NCBI RefSeq assembly: GCF_031456545.1
Contig: NZ_JAVDUV010000001.1
Span: forward strand, 868,001 to 932,000
Source: Agromyces sp. 3263
GTDB taxonomy: Bacteria > Actinomycetota > Actinomycetes > Actinomycetales > Microbacteriaceae
Reading direction: 5' to 3'
DNA length: 64,000 bases
The notes below the pieces were generated by a model that was not told where the DNA came from, did not search any database, and saw only the letters and a program-made list of their open reading frames with translations. Position 1 is the first letter of the stretch, and every line of letters begins with the position of its first letter. Position numbers and translations under genes: made by a program. Shown piece after piece: positions 1-8,506 of the stretch.

Positions 1-1
1 C

Positions 2-481
2 AGGGCGGCCGAACCGCTGCTCCCGCTCGTCGACCGGCTCGTCGGCGAGGGCAGCAGCGTGGCCGTCGCCGGACCCGTGCACCGCTCCGGGGAGGTCGCC
101 GGCGCACGGGAACTCGCCGATCGCCTCCTCGGCGCCGCTGCACGCGGATCGAATCCCCGGATGCCGCGCATCGTCACCGCGGCCGGCGTCCGCCCCAGCC
201 TCGTGGTCCAGCGCGTCGCCGAGCTGTTCGCCGCATCCGACGAGCTGCGCGACCCGGCGATCGACTCGCTGCGAGCCACGGTGGCGACACGGCCGATCGC
301 CGACACCCTCCTCACCTGGCTCGAGTGCTTCGGCAACGTGGCGCAGACTGCGGAGCGTCTCGGCGTGCATCAGAACACGGTGCGACACCGTCTCGCACGA
401 GCGACCGATGCGCACGGCATGCACCTCGAGACGCCGGACGAGCGTCTCGCCGTATGGCTCCAGCTCCGCGCCAGCGCGTGA
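2..481 (+). CDS. PucR-family transcriptional regulator, C-terminal fragment
   Basis: The reading frame is open from the window edge to the TGA at 479-481, so about 159 C-terminal residues of a longer protein are visible. The last 60 residues form the helix-turn-helix typical of PucR-type activators: a TLLTWLECFGNVAQTAERL helix pair followed by GVHQNTVRHRLARA. PucR proteins usually sense purine or other catabolic signals through an N-terminal domain, which lies outside the window, so the ligand cannot be judged. A GTG at 59 is an internal codon, not the start. Family call is firm, target unknown. Confidence 0.8.
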   Translation, partial: RAAEPLLPLVDRLVGEGSSVAVAGPVHRSGEVAGARELADRLLGAAARGSNPRMPRIVTAAGVRPSLVVQRVAELFAASDELRDPAIDSLRATVATRPIADTLLTWLECFGNVAQTAERLGVHQNTVRHRLARATDAHGMHLETPDERLAVWLQLRASA

Positions 482-579
482 TCGCGAAGGGGTACGCTGA
501 TCAGGCTTCAGGCGCGCCCTGCCCGTGCCGCCAGCAGTCGGGAGACGCACGTGACGTTCCAACCGGTCGAGCGCCGCTG

Positions 580-900
580 ATGCCGGCTGAGACCGACGAC
601 CGGTCGATCCGTCGCATCGAGCTGACCCTGCACAAGCCGTGGTTCGCGCTCTACGGCGGCATTCGGCCCACCCTCGTCATCGCCGGACTCGGCCAGCCGG
701 CCCAGTGGGGCATCGGCACGTGGCAGGTACCGGCCGACGAGACCGTGACGATCGGGGTGTACCTGTTCAACCGCATGTGGCGCTTCGGCCGCGCCGAGAT
801 CGCGCTGGCGCCGACCGACCCGCCGGCGCTCCGATACCGCGCACCGGCGCTGCCGTTCCTCCGAGGTCGCGTCCGCGTGCACGGCGGGTCATCGCTGTAG
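580..900 (+). CDS. Conserved-looking hypothetical protein, 106 aa
   Basis: A 106-residue protein beginning at the ATG at 580 (MPAETDD). I do not recognise the family. It is rich in aromatic residues and beta-type segments (LTLHKPWFALYGGIRPTLVI, QWGIGTWQVP, VTIGVYLFNRMWRFGRAEI) with no clear signal peptide or membrane helix, suggesting a small soluble beta-rich fold. The frame continues open upstream of 580, but that stretch overlaps the PucR gene in another frame and has no protein-like composition. No good ribosome binding site is visible, so the start is uncertain. Confidence 0.5.
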   Translation: MPAETDDRSIRRIELTLHKPWFALYGGIRPTLVIAGLGQPAQWGIGTWQVPADETVTIGVYLFNRMWRFGRAEIALAPTDPPALRYRAPALPFLRGRVRVHGGSSL

Positions 901-976
901 TCGCCCTCGGCCGCGCCGAGCGCGCAACCCGTGACCAACGGCGTCGGCGGCCGTAGGATGACGCCTGAGGATCCCG

Positions 977-1432
977 ATGAAGTCATCGACCGCTGCGTTC
1001 TTCGACGAGCTGGGCCGGCGAGGGCATGAGCCCCTGCTGGAGCGGGTGCGTGCGACGGTGCGGTTCGACATCGGCGACGGGTCATCCGTCGACCATCGGG
1101 TCCTGCACCTCGACCGCGGCGACGTCCGCGTGACGTCGGAGGACGGCGAAGTGACCGCGGACTGCGTGGTCATCGTCGGCGAGGACCTCTTCGAGGAGAT
1201 CGTGGGCGGTCGCACCGGGGCGATGGCGGCGTTCCTGCGCGGGGCGCTCATCGTCGAGGGGGACCCAGAGGTGCTCGTGCTCGTACAGCGGCTGTTCCCG
1301 GGGCATCCCAGAGGTACGGCGCAGCCGGCGCGCGTGACCAGCGCCGAAGCCGCCGACCTGGGCGAGGCCGACCGGGCCAGCGCCGACATCGCCGGCCGCG
1401 AGGCATCCGGAACCGGAGCAGCGCCGCCATGA
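977..1432 (+). CDS. SCP2 sterol-binding domain protein
   Basis: A 151-residue protein resembling the SCP2 lipid/sterol-carrier fold: an alpha-beta sandwich with VRFDIGDG, a beta hairpin HRVLHLDRGDVRV, then DCVVIVGEDLFEEIVGGRTG and AFLRGALIVEGDPEVLVLVQRLF, the usual small-residue helix and final strand-helix pattern. In such proteins the domain binds a hydrophobic ligand in the cytoplasm; here the ligand is unknown. The stop codon overlaps the next start (ATGA at 1429-1432), so it is translationally coupled to the glucosidase that follows. The C-terminal 40 residues (after FPGHPRG) are low-complexity Ala/Glu/Asp. Confidence 0.7.
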   Translation: MKSSTAAFFDELGRRGHEPLLERVRATVRFDIGDGSSVDHRVLHLDRGDVRVTSEDGEVTADCVVIVGEDLFEEIVGGRTGAMAAFLRGALIVEGDPEVLVLVQRLFPGHPRGTAQPARVTSAEAADLGEADRASADIAGREASGTGAAPP

Positions 1433-3480
1433 CCGACGATCTCGTGCGCATCCTCGACGGCAACACGTTCGTGGTCAGCGACGGGCGCGGCGACATCGAG
1501 GCGTCGCCCACCGACCCGACGGGGTTCTTCTCGTTCGACACGCGGTTCCTCTCGCGATGGGTGCTCACCATCGGCGGCGAGCGCCTGACGTCGCTGTCGA
1601 CCGACGACCTGCACTACTTCGAGGCGAAGTTCTTCCTCGTCCCCGGCACGGGCACGGTGTACGTCGACGCGAACCTCACGGTCATCCGCCAGCGCGTCGT
1701 CGAGGGCGGATTCCGTGAGCAGCTGACGCTGCTGAACCATGACGAGCACGCGGTCGAGCTCGCGGTGCGCCTCGACGCCGGCAGCGACTTCGCCGACCTG
1801 TTCGAGGTGAAGGACGCGCTGCAGAAGAAGGGCACGACCGGGTCGCGGGTCGACGACGGCCGCCTCGTGCTGGCGTACCAGCGCGACACGTTCCTGCGCA
1901 CGACGACCATCTCGTCGACCGAGCCGGCCGAGGTCGACGAACACGGCCTCGGCTTCACGGTGCGGATCGAACCGCACGGCACGTGGAGCACCGAGCTGCG
2001 CGTCGTGCCGACCCTGCTCGGACCCGACGGGCTGCCGATCGTCCCCCGGCCGGCGCGTGGCGCACCGCCCCTGCGGAACATGCTGCAGGACCTCGACGAC
2101 TGGATCGGGCGCGCGCCGCGGCTGGTGTCCGACAACGACTCGCTCACCACGACGTACCACCGCAGCCTGGTCGACCTCGCGGCGCTGCGCTTCTCGCCGA
2201 TCATCGCGGGCTCCCGCAGCCTCCCGGCGGCCGGCCTCCCCTGGTTCATGACGATGTTCGGCCGCGACAGCATCCTCACGAGCCTGCAGACCCTGCCCTT
2301 CGAGTCCGACCTGGCGGCCACGACCCTGCGGGTGCTCGGCACGTGGCAGGGCACGCGCGTCGACGACTTCCGCGACGAGGATCCGGGTCGCATCCTGCAC
2401 GAGATGCGCTACGGCGAGATGACCGCCTTCGAGGAGCGCCCCCACTCCCCCTACTTCGGCAGCGCGGATGCGACGCCGTTGTTCGTCGTGCTCCTCGACG
2501 AGTACGAACGGTGGACCGGCGACGCCCAGCTCGTGCGCGACCTCGAGCAGGAGGCGCGCGCCGCGCTCGCCTGGATCGACACCTACGCCGACCTGCAGGG
2601 CAACGGCTACATCGCCTACCAGCGCCGCAACGTCGAGACCGGCCTCGAGAACCAGTGCTGGAAGGACTCGTGGGACTCGATCTCGTACCACGACGGACGT
2701 CTGCCGGGGTTCCCGCGCGCGACCTGCGAGCTGCAGGGCTACGCCTACGACGCGAAGCGGCGCGCGGCCCGCCTGGCCCGGCGGTTCTGGAACGATCCCG
2801 ACTTCGCCGATGAGCTCGAAGCGGATGCCGCAGCGCTGAGGTCGCGCTTCAACCGGGACTTCTGGGTCGAGGACGGGCAGTACTTCGCCCTCGCGCTCGA
2901 CCCCGACGGCGCGCAGGTCGACGTGCTGTCGTCGAACATCGGGCACCTGCTGTGGAGCGGCATCGTCGACGACGACAAGGCGCCCGCCATCGCCGGGCAC
3001 CTGCTCGGGCCGCGCCTCTTCTCGGGATGGGGCGTGCGCACGCTCGCGGAGGGCGAGGCGCGCTACAACCCGATCGGCTACCACGTGGGGACCGTGTGGC
3101 CCTTCGACAACTCGTTCATCGCGTGGGGCCTGCGCCGCTACGGCTTCAAGGCCGAGGCCGCCCGCATCGCGGCCGGCATCCTCGAGGCGGCCGAGTTCTT
3201 CGCCGGCCGGCTGCCCGAGGCGTTCGGCGGCTACGAGCGCGAACTGACGCGGTATCCGGTACAGTACCCCACCGCGTGCAGCCCCCAGGCGTGGTCGACG
3301 GGGGCGCCGCTGCTGCTGCTCCGCACGATGCTCGGCCTCGAGCCGATGGACGAGCACCTCGTCGTCGACCCCGCCGTGCCCGTCGGCATCGGCCGCATCG
3401 AGCTGCTCGACATCCCGGGCCGGTGGGGCCGCATCGACGCGTTCGGGCGCGGGCTCGTCGACGTGGGACGCGACGCCTGA
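1429..3480 (+). CDS. Amylo-alpha-1,6-glucosidase / glycogen debranching-type protein
   Basis: 683 residues with two parts. Residues 1-200 match the N-terminal beta-sandwich seen in bacterial glycogen-debranching proteins (LDGNTFVVSDGRGDI, GFFSFDTRFLSRWVLTIGGE). The rest is an (alpha/alpha)6 toroid: PWFMTMFGRDSILTSLQ near 273-289, GRILHEMRYGEM, WIDTYADLQGNGYIAYQRR, NQCWKDSWDSI and the late YHVGTVWPFDNSFIAWGLRRYGF. These mark amylo-alpha-1,6-glucosidase domains that release glucose from branched or trehalose-like oligosaccharides; the exact substrate cannot be read. It starts 4 bases inside the SCP2-like gene and is followed by a hairpin at 3484-3502. No partner glg gene is visible. Confidence 0.85.
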   Translation: MTDDLVRILDGNTFVVSDGRGDIEASPTDPTGFFSFDTRFLSRWVLTIGGERLTSLSTDDLHYFEAKFFLVPGTGTVYVDANLTVIRQRVVEGGFREQLTLLNHDEHAVELAVRLDAGSDFADLFEVKDALQKKGTTGSRVDDGRLVLAYQRDTFLRTTTISSTEPAEVDEHGLGFTVRIEPHGTWSTELRVVPTLLGPDGLPIVPRPARGAPPLRNMLQDLDDWIGRAPRLVSDNDSLTTTYHRSLVDLAALRFSPIIAGSRSLPAAGLPWFMTMFGRDSILTSLQTLPFESDLAATTLRVLGTWQGTRVDDFRDEDPGRILHEMRYGEMTAFEERPHSPYFGSADATPLFVVLLDEYERWTGDAQLVRDLEQEARAALAWIDTYADLQGNGYIAYQRRNVETGLENQCWKDSWDSISYHDGRLPGFPRATCELQGYAYDAKRRAARLARRFWNDPDFADELEADAAALRSRFNRDFWVEDGQYFALALDPDGAQVDVLSSNIGHLLWSGIVDDDKAPAIAGHLLGPRLFSGWGVRTLAEGEARYNPIGYHVGTVWPFDNSFIAWGLRRYGFKAEAARIAAGILEAAEFFAGRLPEAFGGYERELTRYPVQYPTACSPQAWSTGAPLLLLRTMLGLEPMDEHLVVDPAVPVGIGRIELLDIPGRWGRIDAFGRGLVDVGRDA

Positions 3481-3483
3481 ACC

Positions 3484-3502
3484 CGTGGCCTCAGAGGCCA
3501 CG
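3484..3502 (+). terminator. Hairpin just after the glucosidase stop
   Basis: CGTGGCCTC, one base, GAGGCCACG: a perfect 9-bp inverted repeat starting 3 bases past the stop codon. There is no T-run, so it is a terminator-like or mRNA 3'-end hairpin rather than a classical intrinsic terminator. Confidence 0.55.
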
Positions 3503-3547
3503 GCGTCGAGCCGAGCCAGCCACCGGCGGGTCGCGCCCGCGGGCGAA

Positions 3548-3605
3548 CGCATGAGAATCCGGTGGATGGCCGCCGTGGGGCGGCCGTCGGTCGGATTCTC
3601 ATGCG
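3548..3605. repeat. Long two-stem palindrome between convergent genes
   Basis: Outer arms CGCATGAGAATCCG (3548-3561) and CGGATTCTCATGCG (3592-3605) pair perfectly over 14 bp. Inside them GGCCGCC (3568-3574) and GGCGGCC (3579-3585) form a second stem. The element lies between the ends of the glucosidase and the ABC-F gene, so it could end transcription from both sides. A related structure is at 45961-46026. Confidence 0.65.
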
Positions 3606-3663
3606 AAATCGCGGTGCAGCGGATGCCGCGGCGCGGCCGCATCCGCGGGGCGCAGGCGATGCG

Positions 3664-5256
3664 TCAGAGCGCTCCGGTCGCCGCCGTCTCGCGCACGGTG
3701 GGCGTTCCGTCGAACACGAGCAGCCGGTCGGCGAGCTTGTCGACGAAGAAGCGGTCGTGGGAGACGACGATGACCGCGCCGGGGAAGTGCGTCAGCGCGC
3801 GCTCCATCACCTGGGTCGACGTGATGTCCAGGTGGTTCGTCGGCTCGTCGAGCACGATGACCGCCGCACCCGAGAGCAGGCACTGCGCGATCGCGACACG
3901 GGCGCGCTGGCCGCCCGAGAGGGTGCCGATCTTCTGCTGCAGGTCGGCCTCGGAGAACTGCAGCATCGCCAAGAACCGGTTCACGCTCTTCTTCGTGGCC
4001 GTGAACGCGAGCGAGTCGGGGTACGCGTTCACCGCGTGGCCGACGGTGTCGTCGAGGTCGAGCGCGGCGTACACCGCGTTGTACGACACGAACCGGGCGC
4101 CCTTCGCCCAACGCACGGTGCCCACATCGGGCTCGGTCTCGCCGGTGAGCACGTCGAGCAGCGTCGACTTGCCCGAGCCGTTCGAGCCGAGCACCGCGAC
4201 GCGGTCGCCGCGCTGCAGGTCGAACGACAGCCCCTCGAACAGCGGCGTGCCGTTGAAGCCCCTCGTCAGTCCGGTGACGGTCAGGAGGTCGTTCGAGACG
4301 CGCAGCCCCTCGTAGATCGACGTGATGATCTGGTCGATCGGGCGCGGCGCCTGCCGTTTCTTGATGTCGGCGAGCCGGCGCGCGACCGCGTTCGACGGGT
4401 TGCGGGCGGCCTCCCGACGTGCGGTGGACGCGGCCTGCTCGTAGGCGAGCAGCTCCTCCTCGTGCGCGAACTGGCGCTCGAGCATCTTCAGCCGCGACTG
4501 CTTCGCGTGCACGTACGCCGAGTAGTTTCCTTCATATTCCTGAAGTCGATGGTTCTCGATCTCGACGATGCGGTCGACGACGCCGTCGAGGAACTGCCGG
4601 TCGTGGGAGACCACGAGCACGGCGCCCGCGAAGCCGCCGAGCCACCCCTCGATCCAGCGCACGCCGTCGAGGTCGAGGAAGTTCGTCGGCTCGTCGAGCA
4701 GCAGCACGTCGGGCGCCTGCACGAGGATCTGCGCGAGGGCGGCGCGGTTGCGCCATCCGCCCGACAGACGGTCGACGGGCAGGTGCCGCCGCTCCTCGTC
4801 GAATCCGAGGCTCGTCAGCACGGTGTCGATGGTGTTCTCGTACGTCCAGCCGCCGACGTGGTCCATGCGCTCGAAGAGCTCGCCCTGCTCGACGAGCAAC
4901 GCCGTCATCGCGGCATCCGTCATCGGCTCGGCCAGCGCGAGCCCGATCTCATCGAGGCGCGCCTGGGTCTCGTGCACGGCGGTGAAGTGAGCGCTCAGCG
5001 TCTCGTACGTCGACTGCTCGCCGTCGAGCTCGGAGAACTGCGAGAAGTACCCGATCGTGGTGCCGAGGGTCACGTCGACGGTGCCGGAGGTGGGCTCGCG
5101 CCGCCCGAGGACGAGCTCGAGGAACGTCGTCTTGCCCGTGCCGTTCTTGCCGATGAGCCCGATGCGGTCGCCTCGCCGCAGCTTGAGGAAGGCCTCCCGC
5201 AGCACCGGCCGGCCGTCGAAGTCCATGGTCACGTCGTTCAGGCGGATCAGGCTCAC
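3664..5256 (-). CDS. ABC-F family ATPase
   Basis: 530 residues with two complete ATP-binding cassettes in one chain and no membrane segment, the layout of ABC-F proteins that act on the ribosome. Cassette 1: GKNGTGKT at 36-43, LSGGWRNRAALA, LLLDEPTNFLD, SHDRQFLD. A charged linker with the Arg-rich helix FAHEEELLAYEQAASTARR lies between. Cassette 2: GSNGSGKST near 355, LSGGQRARVAIA, VLDEPTNHLD, SHDRFFVD. Start is GTG (5254-5256) preceded by AAGGAC on its own strand. ABC-F members include housekeeping translation factors (EttA/Uup) and antibiotic-resistance proteins; the sequence alone does not decide which. Confidence 0.9.
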   Translation of the reverse strand: MSLIRLNDVTMDFDGRPVLREAFLKLRRGDRIGLIGKNGTGKTTFLELVLGRREPTSGTVDVTLGTTIGYFSQFSELDGEQSTYETLSAHFTAVHETQARLDEIGLALAEPMTDAAMTALLVEQGELFERMDHVGGWTYENTIDTVLTSLGFDEERRHLPVDRLSGGWRNRAALAQILVQAPDVLLLDEPTNFLDLDGVRWIEGWLGGFAGAVLVVSHDRQFLDGVVDRIVEIENHRLQEYEGNYSAYVHAKQSRLKMLERQFAHEEELLAYEQAASTARREAARNPSNAVARRLADIKKRQAPRPIDQIITSIYEGLRVSNDLLTVTGLTRGFNGTPLFEGLSFDLQRGDRVAVLGSNGSGKSTLLDVLTGETEPDVGTVRWAKGARFVSYNAVYAALDLDDTVGHAVNAYPDSLAFTATKKSVNRFLAMLQFSEADLQQKIGTLSGGQRARVAIAQCLLSGAAVIVLDEPTNHLDITSTQVMERALTHFPGAVIVVSHDRFFVDKLADRLLVFDGTPTVRETAATGAL

Positions 5257-5452
5257 GAAAGGTCCTTGCGTTCGGAGGAGGGGGGTGTGGCGCGCGGGTG
5301 CGGATGACGCGAACGGCCAACTTTACCGGGCGACATCGGCGGCCTCGCTGGATGCCGGCGACCGCACGCCCACCCGCATGCACCGGACGCCCATCCGGAG
5401 GACGTAGGGTCGATGCACCGCCATCGTCGCCTCTCGAGAGGAGCCGCCTGCC

Positions 5453-6742
5453 ATGAGCAGCGCCATCAGCAGCGAAACCGCCCTGGACGTCTTCGACCGT
5501 CGCGAGTCGGAGGTGCGCGGGTACGTCCGCGCGTTCCCGACCGTGTTCGACCGCGCCACCGGCTCCACCCTCGTCGACGCCGACGGCCGTGAGTACCTCG
5601 ACTTCTTCGCCGGCGCGGGCGTGCTCAACTACGGGCACAACAACCCGGCGTTCACACGGGCGCTCATCGAGTACCTCGAGCGCGACGGCATCATCCACGG
5701 GCTCGACATGGCCACCTCGGCGAAGCGGGCGTTCATCGAGGCGTTCGAGCAGCTCGTGCTCGCCCCCCGCGGACTCGACCACAAGCTGCAGTTCACCGGG
5801 CCCACCGGCGCCAACGCCGTCGAGGCCGCGCTCAAGGTCGCACGCCAGGCGACCGGGCGCTCAACGGTGGTCGCGTTCACGAACGCGTTCCACGGCCTCA
5901 GCCTCGGCGCGCTCGCCGCGACGGGCAACAGCCACTACCGCGGCGCCGCGGGCACCGGGCTCGACGACATCGTGCGACTGCCCTACGACGGCTACCTCGG
6001 CGCCGGCGTCGACACGCTCGACCTGTTCGAGAAGATGCTCGACGACCCGGGCTCGGGCCTCGACCTGCCGGCGGCGGTCATCGTCGAGGCCGTGCAGGGC
6101 GAGGGCGGCATCAACGTGGCGAGCGCCGCGTGGCTGCAGCGCCTCCGCGCGATCACGGCCGAGCGCGGCATCCTGCTCATCCTCGACGAGATCCAGGCCG
6201 GCGTCGGCCGCACCGGCGCGTTCTTCGCGTTCGAGGAGTCGGGGATCGTGCCCGACATCGTGACGATCTCGAAGTCCATCTCGGGCTCGGGGCTGCCGAT
6301 GTCGCTCGTGCTGCTACGACCCGAGGTCGACGTGTGGAAGCCCGGCCAGCACACCGGCACGTTCCGCGGCAACAACCTCGCCTTCGTGTCGGCGCGCGTC
6401 GCGCTCGAGACCTACTGGGCGGATGCCGCGTTCACCGACGCCGTCGCCGCGAAGTCCCGGATGCTGCGCACCGAGCTCGAGGCCATCGCCGCCGACCACC
6501 CCGCCCAGGCGTTCGTGGTGCGGGGCCGCGGCCTGATGTACGGCCTCGCCTGCGACGGCGACCGCACCCTGGCGGGACGCATCTCGAAGGAGGCGTTCAC
6601 GCGCGGCCTCGTGATCGAGACGTCGGGCGCCCACGACGAGGTGCTGAAGTTCCTCCCGTCGCTCACGATCACCGAGGACGAGCTGGGCCGCGGCCTCGCC
6701 ATCGTGCGCGAGAGTCTCGACGCGGCGCTCGCCGCCGGCTGA
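5453..6742 (+). CDS. ectB: Diaminobutyrate-2-oxoglutarate aminotransferase (EctB-like), no ectA/ectC nearby
   Basis: 429 residues, class-III PLP aminotransferase of the EctB type. The N-terminus RRESEVRGYVRAFPTVFDRA and YLDFFAGAGVLNYGHNNP is the EctB signature. PLP-site features: FTGPTGANAVEAALK, FHGLSLGALA, D245 in LILDEIQAGVGRTG and the Schiff-base K274 in ISKSISGSGLP. EctB converts aspartate semialdehyde to 2,4-diaminobutyrate for ectoine synthesis, but neither the acetyltransferase nor the synthase gene is adjacent; flanks are an ABC-F gene and unknown genes. A strong GAGAGGAG site precedes the ATG. It might feed another diaminobutyrate-using pathway or act with ect genes elsewhere. Confidence 0.85.
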   Translation: MSSAISSETALDVFDRRESEVRGYVRAFPTVFDRATGSTLVDADGREYLDFFAGAGVLNYGHNNPAFTRALIEYLERDGIIHGLDMATSAKRAFIEAFEQLVLAPRGLDHKLQFTGPTGANAVEAALKVARQATGRSTVVAFTNAFHGLSLGALAATGNSHYRGAAGTGLDDIVRLPYDGYLGAGVDTLDLFEKMLDDPGSGLDLPAAVIVEAVQGEGGINVASAAWLQRLRAITAERGILLILDEIQAGVGRTGAFFAFEESGIVPDIVTISKSISGSGLPMSLVLLRPEVDVWKPGQHTGTFRGNNLAFVSARVALETYWADAAFTDAVAAKSRMLRTELEAIAADHPAQAFVVRGRGLMYGLACDGDRTLAGRISKEAFTRGLVIETSGAHDEVLKFLPSLTITEDELGRGLAIVRESLDAALAAG

Positions 6743-6803
6743 GTCAGGCCGTTCGGCGAGCGGATGCCGCGGCATCCGGTGCTCGCGGCCGGCTGAGTCA
6801 GGC
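6735..6803. repeat. 15-bp direct repeat over both convergent stop codons, with hairpin between
   Basis: CCGGCTGAGTCAGGC occurs at 6735-6749 and again at 6789-6803. The first copy contains the ectB stop (TGA 6740-6742), the second the stop of the opposite-strand gene (TCA 6798-6800). Between them is a palindrome GGATGCCGCGGCATCC (6762-6777) flanked by GCGAGC/GCTCGC, able to fold as a bidirectional terminator-like hairpin (6756-6786). Confidence 0.7.
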
Positions 6804-7214
6804 GCCGCAGAGCCGGCGACGCACCCAGCCCGCCGCATCCGCCTGCGCCAGCTCACCCGAACGCACGAGCCGGACGAACTCGATCGCCTCGTCGCTGAGC
6901 CGTCCGTCTGCCGTGTCGGGCGCGTCCCGCAGCACCACGGTCGACAGCCAGCGGGTCATCCCGCCGCCCACGCGCGTCGCCACGGCGACCGTGCCGGCGA
7001 AGTGCCGCGCCTGCCCATCGGTCGCGTCGTCGAGCGACGGCCGGAAGCCTCGGCCGCGCAGGCGGTTGCTGCCGCCGCTCGCGGCATCCGTCAGCCAGAG
7101 CGGGCCGCGCCGCACGCCGCCCAACCGACCGAGCTCTGTCAGGAACCGCCGATTCGAGTGGCCGCGCCCCGCGAGGCGGTCGATCGATTCGGCGAGCGCG
7201 GCACAGGCATCCAT
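6798..7214 (-). CDS. Hypothetical protein, 138 aa
   Basis: A 138-residue soluble-looking protein that I do not recognise. It opens with MDACAALAESIDRLAGRGHS and has a central RHFAGTVAVATRVGGGMTRW strand pair, then LSTVVLRDAPDTADGRLSD and a helical C-terminus ending RRRLCGA. Codon use matches the neighbours. It converges on ectB and its stop codon lies inside a short direct repeat. Function is unknown. Confidence 0.6.
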   Translation of the reverse strand: MDACAALAESIDRLAGRGHSNRRFLTELGRLGGVRRGPLWLTDAASGGSNRLRGRGFRPSLDDATDGQARHFAGTVAVATRVGGGMTRWLSTVVLRDAPDTADGRLSDEAIEFVRLVRSGELAQADAAGWVRRRLCGA

Positions 7215-7291
7215 CCCTTCACTGTAGGAGCAGTCGATCGCGGTGCTGGGCGACCCCGCCGTACGCCGGCGACCCCTCGTAGGCTGGGAGC

Positions 7292-7885
7292 ATGCCCCGG
7301 TTGCAGGCGGACGCCGATCGCTCCCGGTGGGTGCCGGTCACCGAGTCCCTCGGACTCCGGGGCCGCCGGCATCGCCGGGCCGCGATCGGCATGCTGCTGC
7401 AGCAGGCGACGGGCGCGTTCGGAGCGCCGTCGCTGCCCGGCGGCGGCCTCAGCGCCTGGGCGATGAGCCAGGCCGTGCCGTTCCTCATGCGCCGGGCGGC
7501 CGGGCGCGTGCTCGCGTGGGTGTGGCGGGACGACCCCGAGCTGGTCGTCGTGGTCGCGCAGGTGCAGCAGGCCACGCCGCAGGTCCGGCTGGCTCGCTCA
7601 GCGATACCGAAGCGGCCCGAGGACACCGAGGCCTTCCAGGGCACGTACCTGGGGCGTGGCGAGAAGATGACCGTGCCGCTGCCCGCCGACGGTCGCACCC
7701 CGCCGTTCGCCACGTACACCTGGGATCTCGGGCCGCACCTCGTCAGCGTCACGGCCGTGTGCAGTGACCGGGAGCGGTTCGGTACCGTCATCGGCGACGT
7801 CGACGCGCTCGCCCGCGGCATCCGCGTCGTCGACGACCTCATGATCGGCGACGCACCCACGGTGCTGCGGATCGATCCGGCCTGA
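7292..7885 (+). CDS. Hypothetical protein, 197 aa
   Basis: A 197-residue protein of unknown family starting at ATG 7292. The first third is basic and helical (RGRRHRRAAIGMLLQQATGAF) with a hydrophobic run AWAMSQAVPFLMRRAAGRVLAWVW that could be membrane-associated. The C-terminal half is beta-rich (ELVVVVAQVQQATPQVRL, FATYTWDLGPHLVSVTAV, SDRERFGTVIGDVDALARGI) and looks like a self-contained soluble domain. It stands alone between a convergent-side unknown gene and a VOC-family gene. Confidence 0.6.
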   Translation: MPRLQADADRSRWVPVTESLGLRGRRHRRAAIGMLLQQATGAFGAPSLPGGGLSAWAMSQAVPFLMRRAAGRVLAWVWRDDPELVVVVAQVQQATPQVRLARSAIPKRPEDTEAFQGTYLGRGEKMTVPLPADGRTPPFATYTWDLGPHLVSVTAVCSDRERFGTVIGDVDALARGIRVVDDLMIGDAPTVLRIDPA

Positions 7886-8001
7886 TTCGCCGATCACGCG
7901 GCCGGTTCGGCGGCCCGCCGCCCCGAACGCGGGCCTCGCCGAGCCCTCGGCACGCGCGTACCCTTGGCGGCGAAGCGGGGGGCCGAACAAGGGAGTCACC
8001 G

Positions 8002-8469
8002 ATGGCCGAGCTCTCACCCATCCAGCCGTGCCTGTGGTTCGACCACCAGGCCCGTGAGGCGATGGAGTACTACGTCAGCGTGTTCCCGAACTCCCGCATC
8101 GACTCCATCGAGGAGTATCCCGACGAATCCCTCGACGAGCATTTCGCCGGCATGACCGGCAGGGTGCTGAGCGGACGCTTCACCCTCAACGGGGTGGAGT
8201 TCACCTGCCTCGACGGCGGACCGGTCTTCCGGTTCAACGAGTCGATCTCGTTCGTCGTGGCGTGCGCCGACCAGGCCGAGATCGACGACTACTGGTCGAA
8301 GCTGTCGCACGACCCCGAGTCGGAGCAGTGCGGCTGGTGTAAGGACCGGTTCGGCCTGAGCTGGCAGGTCGTCCCCGCGAACATGGGCGAACTGACGCGC
8401 CGGCCCGAGCAGATCCAGGTGATGATGCGGCAGAAGAAGATCGTGATCGCCGAGCTCGAGGACGCCTGA
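8002..8469 (+). CDS. VOC superfamily protein, PhnB/3-demethylubiquinone-methyltransferase-like fold
   Basis: 155 residues with the PhnB-like pattern of the vicinal-oxygen-chelate fold: QPCLWFDHQAREAMEYYVSV, the FPNSRIDSI turn, LNGVEFTCLDGGPVFRFNESIS, then CADQAEIDDYWSKL, CGWCKDRFGLSWQVVP and the C-terminal helix. Despite the historical methyltransferase label, no SAM motif is visible. Family members are usually small cytoplasmic proteins of uncertain activity. AAGGGAG precedes the ATG. Confidence 0.85.
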   Translation: MAELSPIQPCLWFDHQAREAMEYYVSVFPNSRIDSIEEYPDESLDEHFAGMTGRVLSGRFTLNGVEFTCLDGGPVFRFNESISFVVACADQAEIDDYWSKLSHDPESEQCGWCKDRFGLSWQVVPANMGELTRRPEQIQVMMRQKKIVIAELEDA

Positions 8470-8506
8470 GCCGGCCGCGGACGCCCGACTGGCCGGGCAC
8501 CCCGCC

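Noticed and set aside
889..3642. A 917-codon minus-strand frame over the SCP2/glucosidase genes
   Set aside because: Composition is Arg/Val/Glu-rich noise, while the plus strand holds clear SCP2-like and glucosidase domains with coupled starts.
5257..5452. An antibiotic-responsive attenuator in the ABC-F leader
   Set aside because: No leader peptide with paired alternative hairpins could be made out; only a possible -10 (TAAAGT, minus strand) near 5325.
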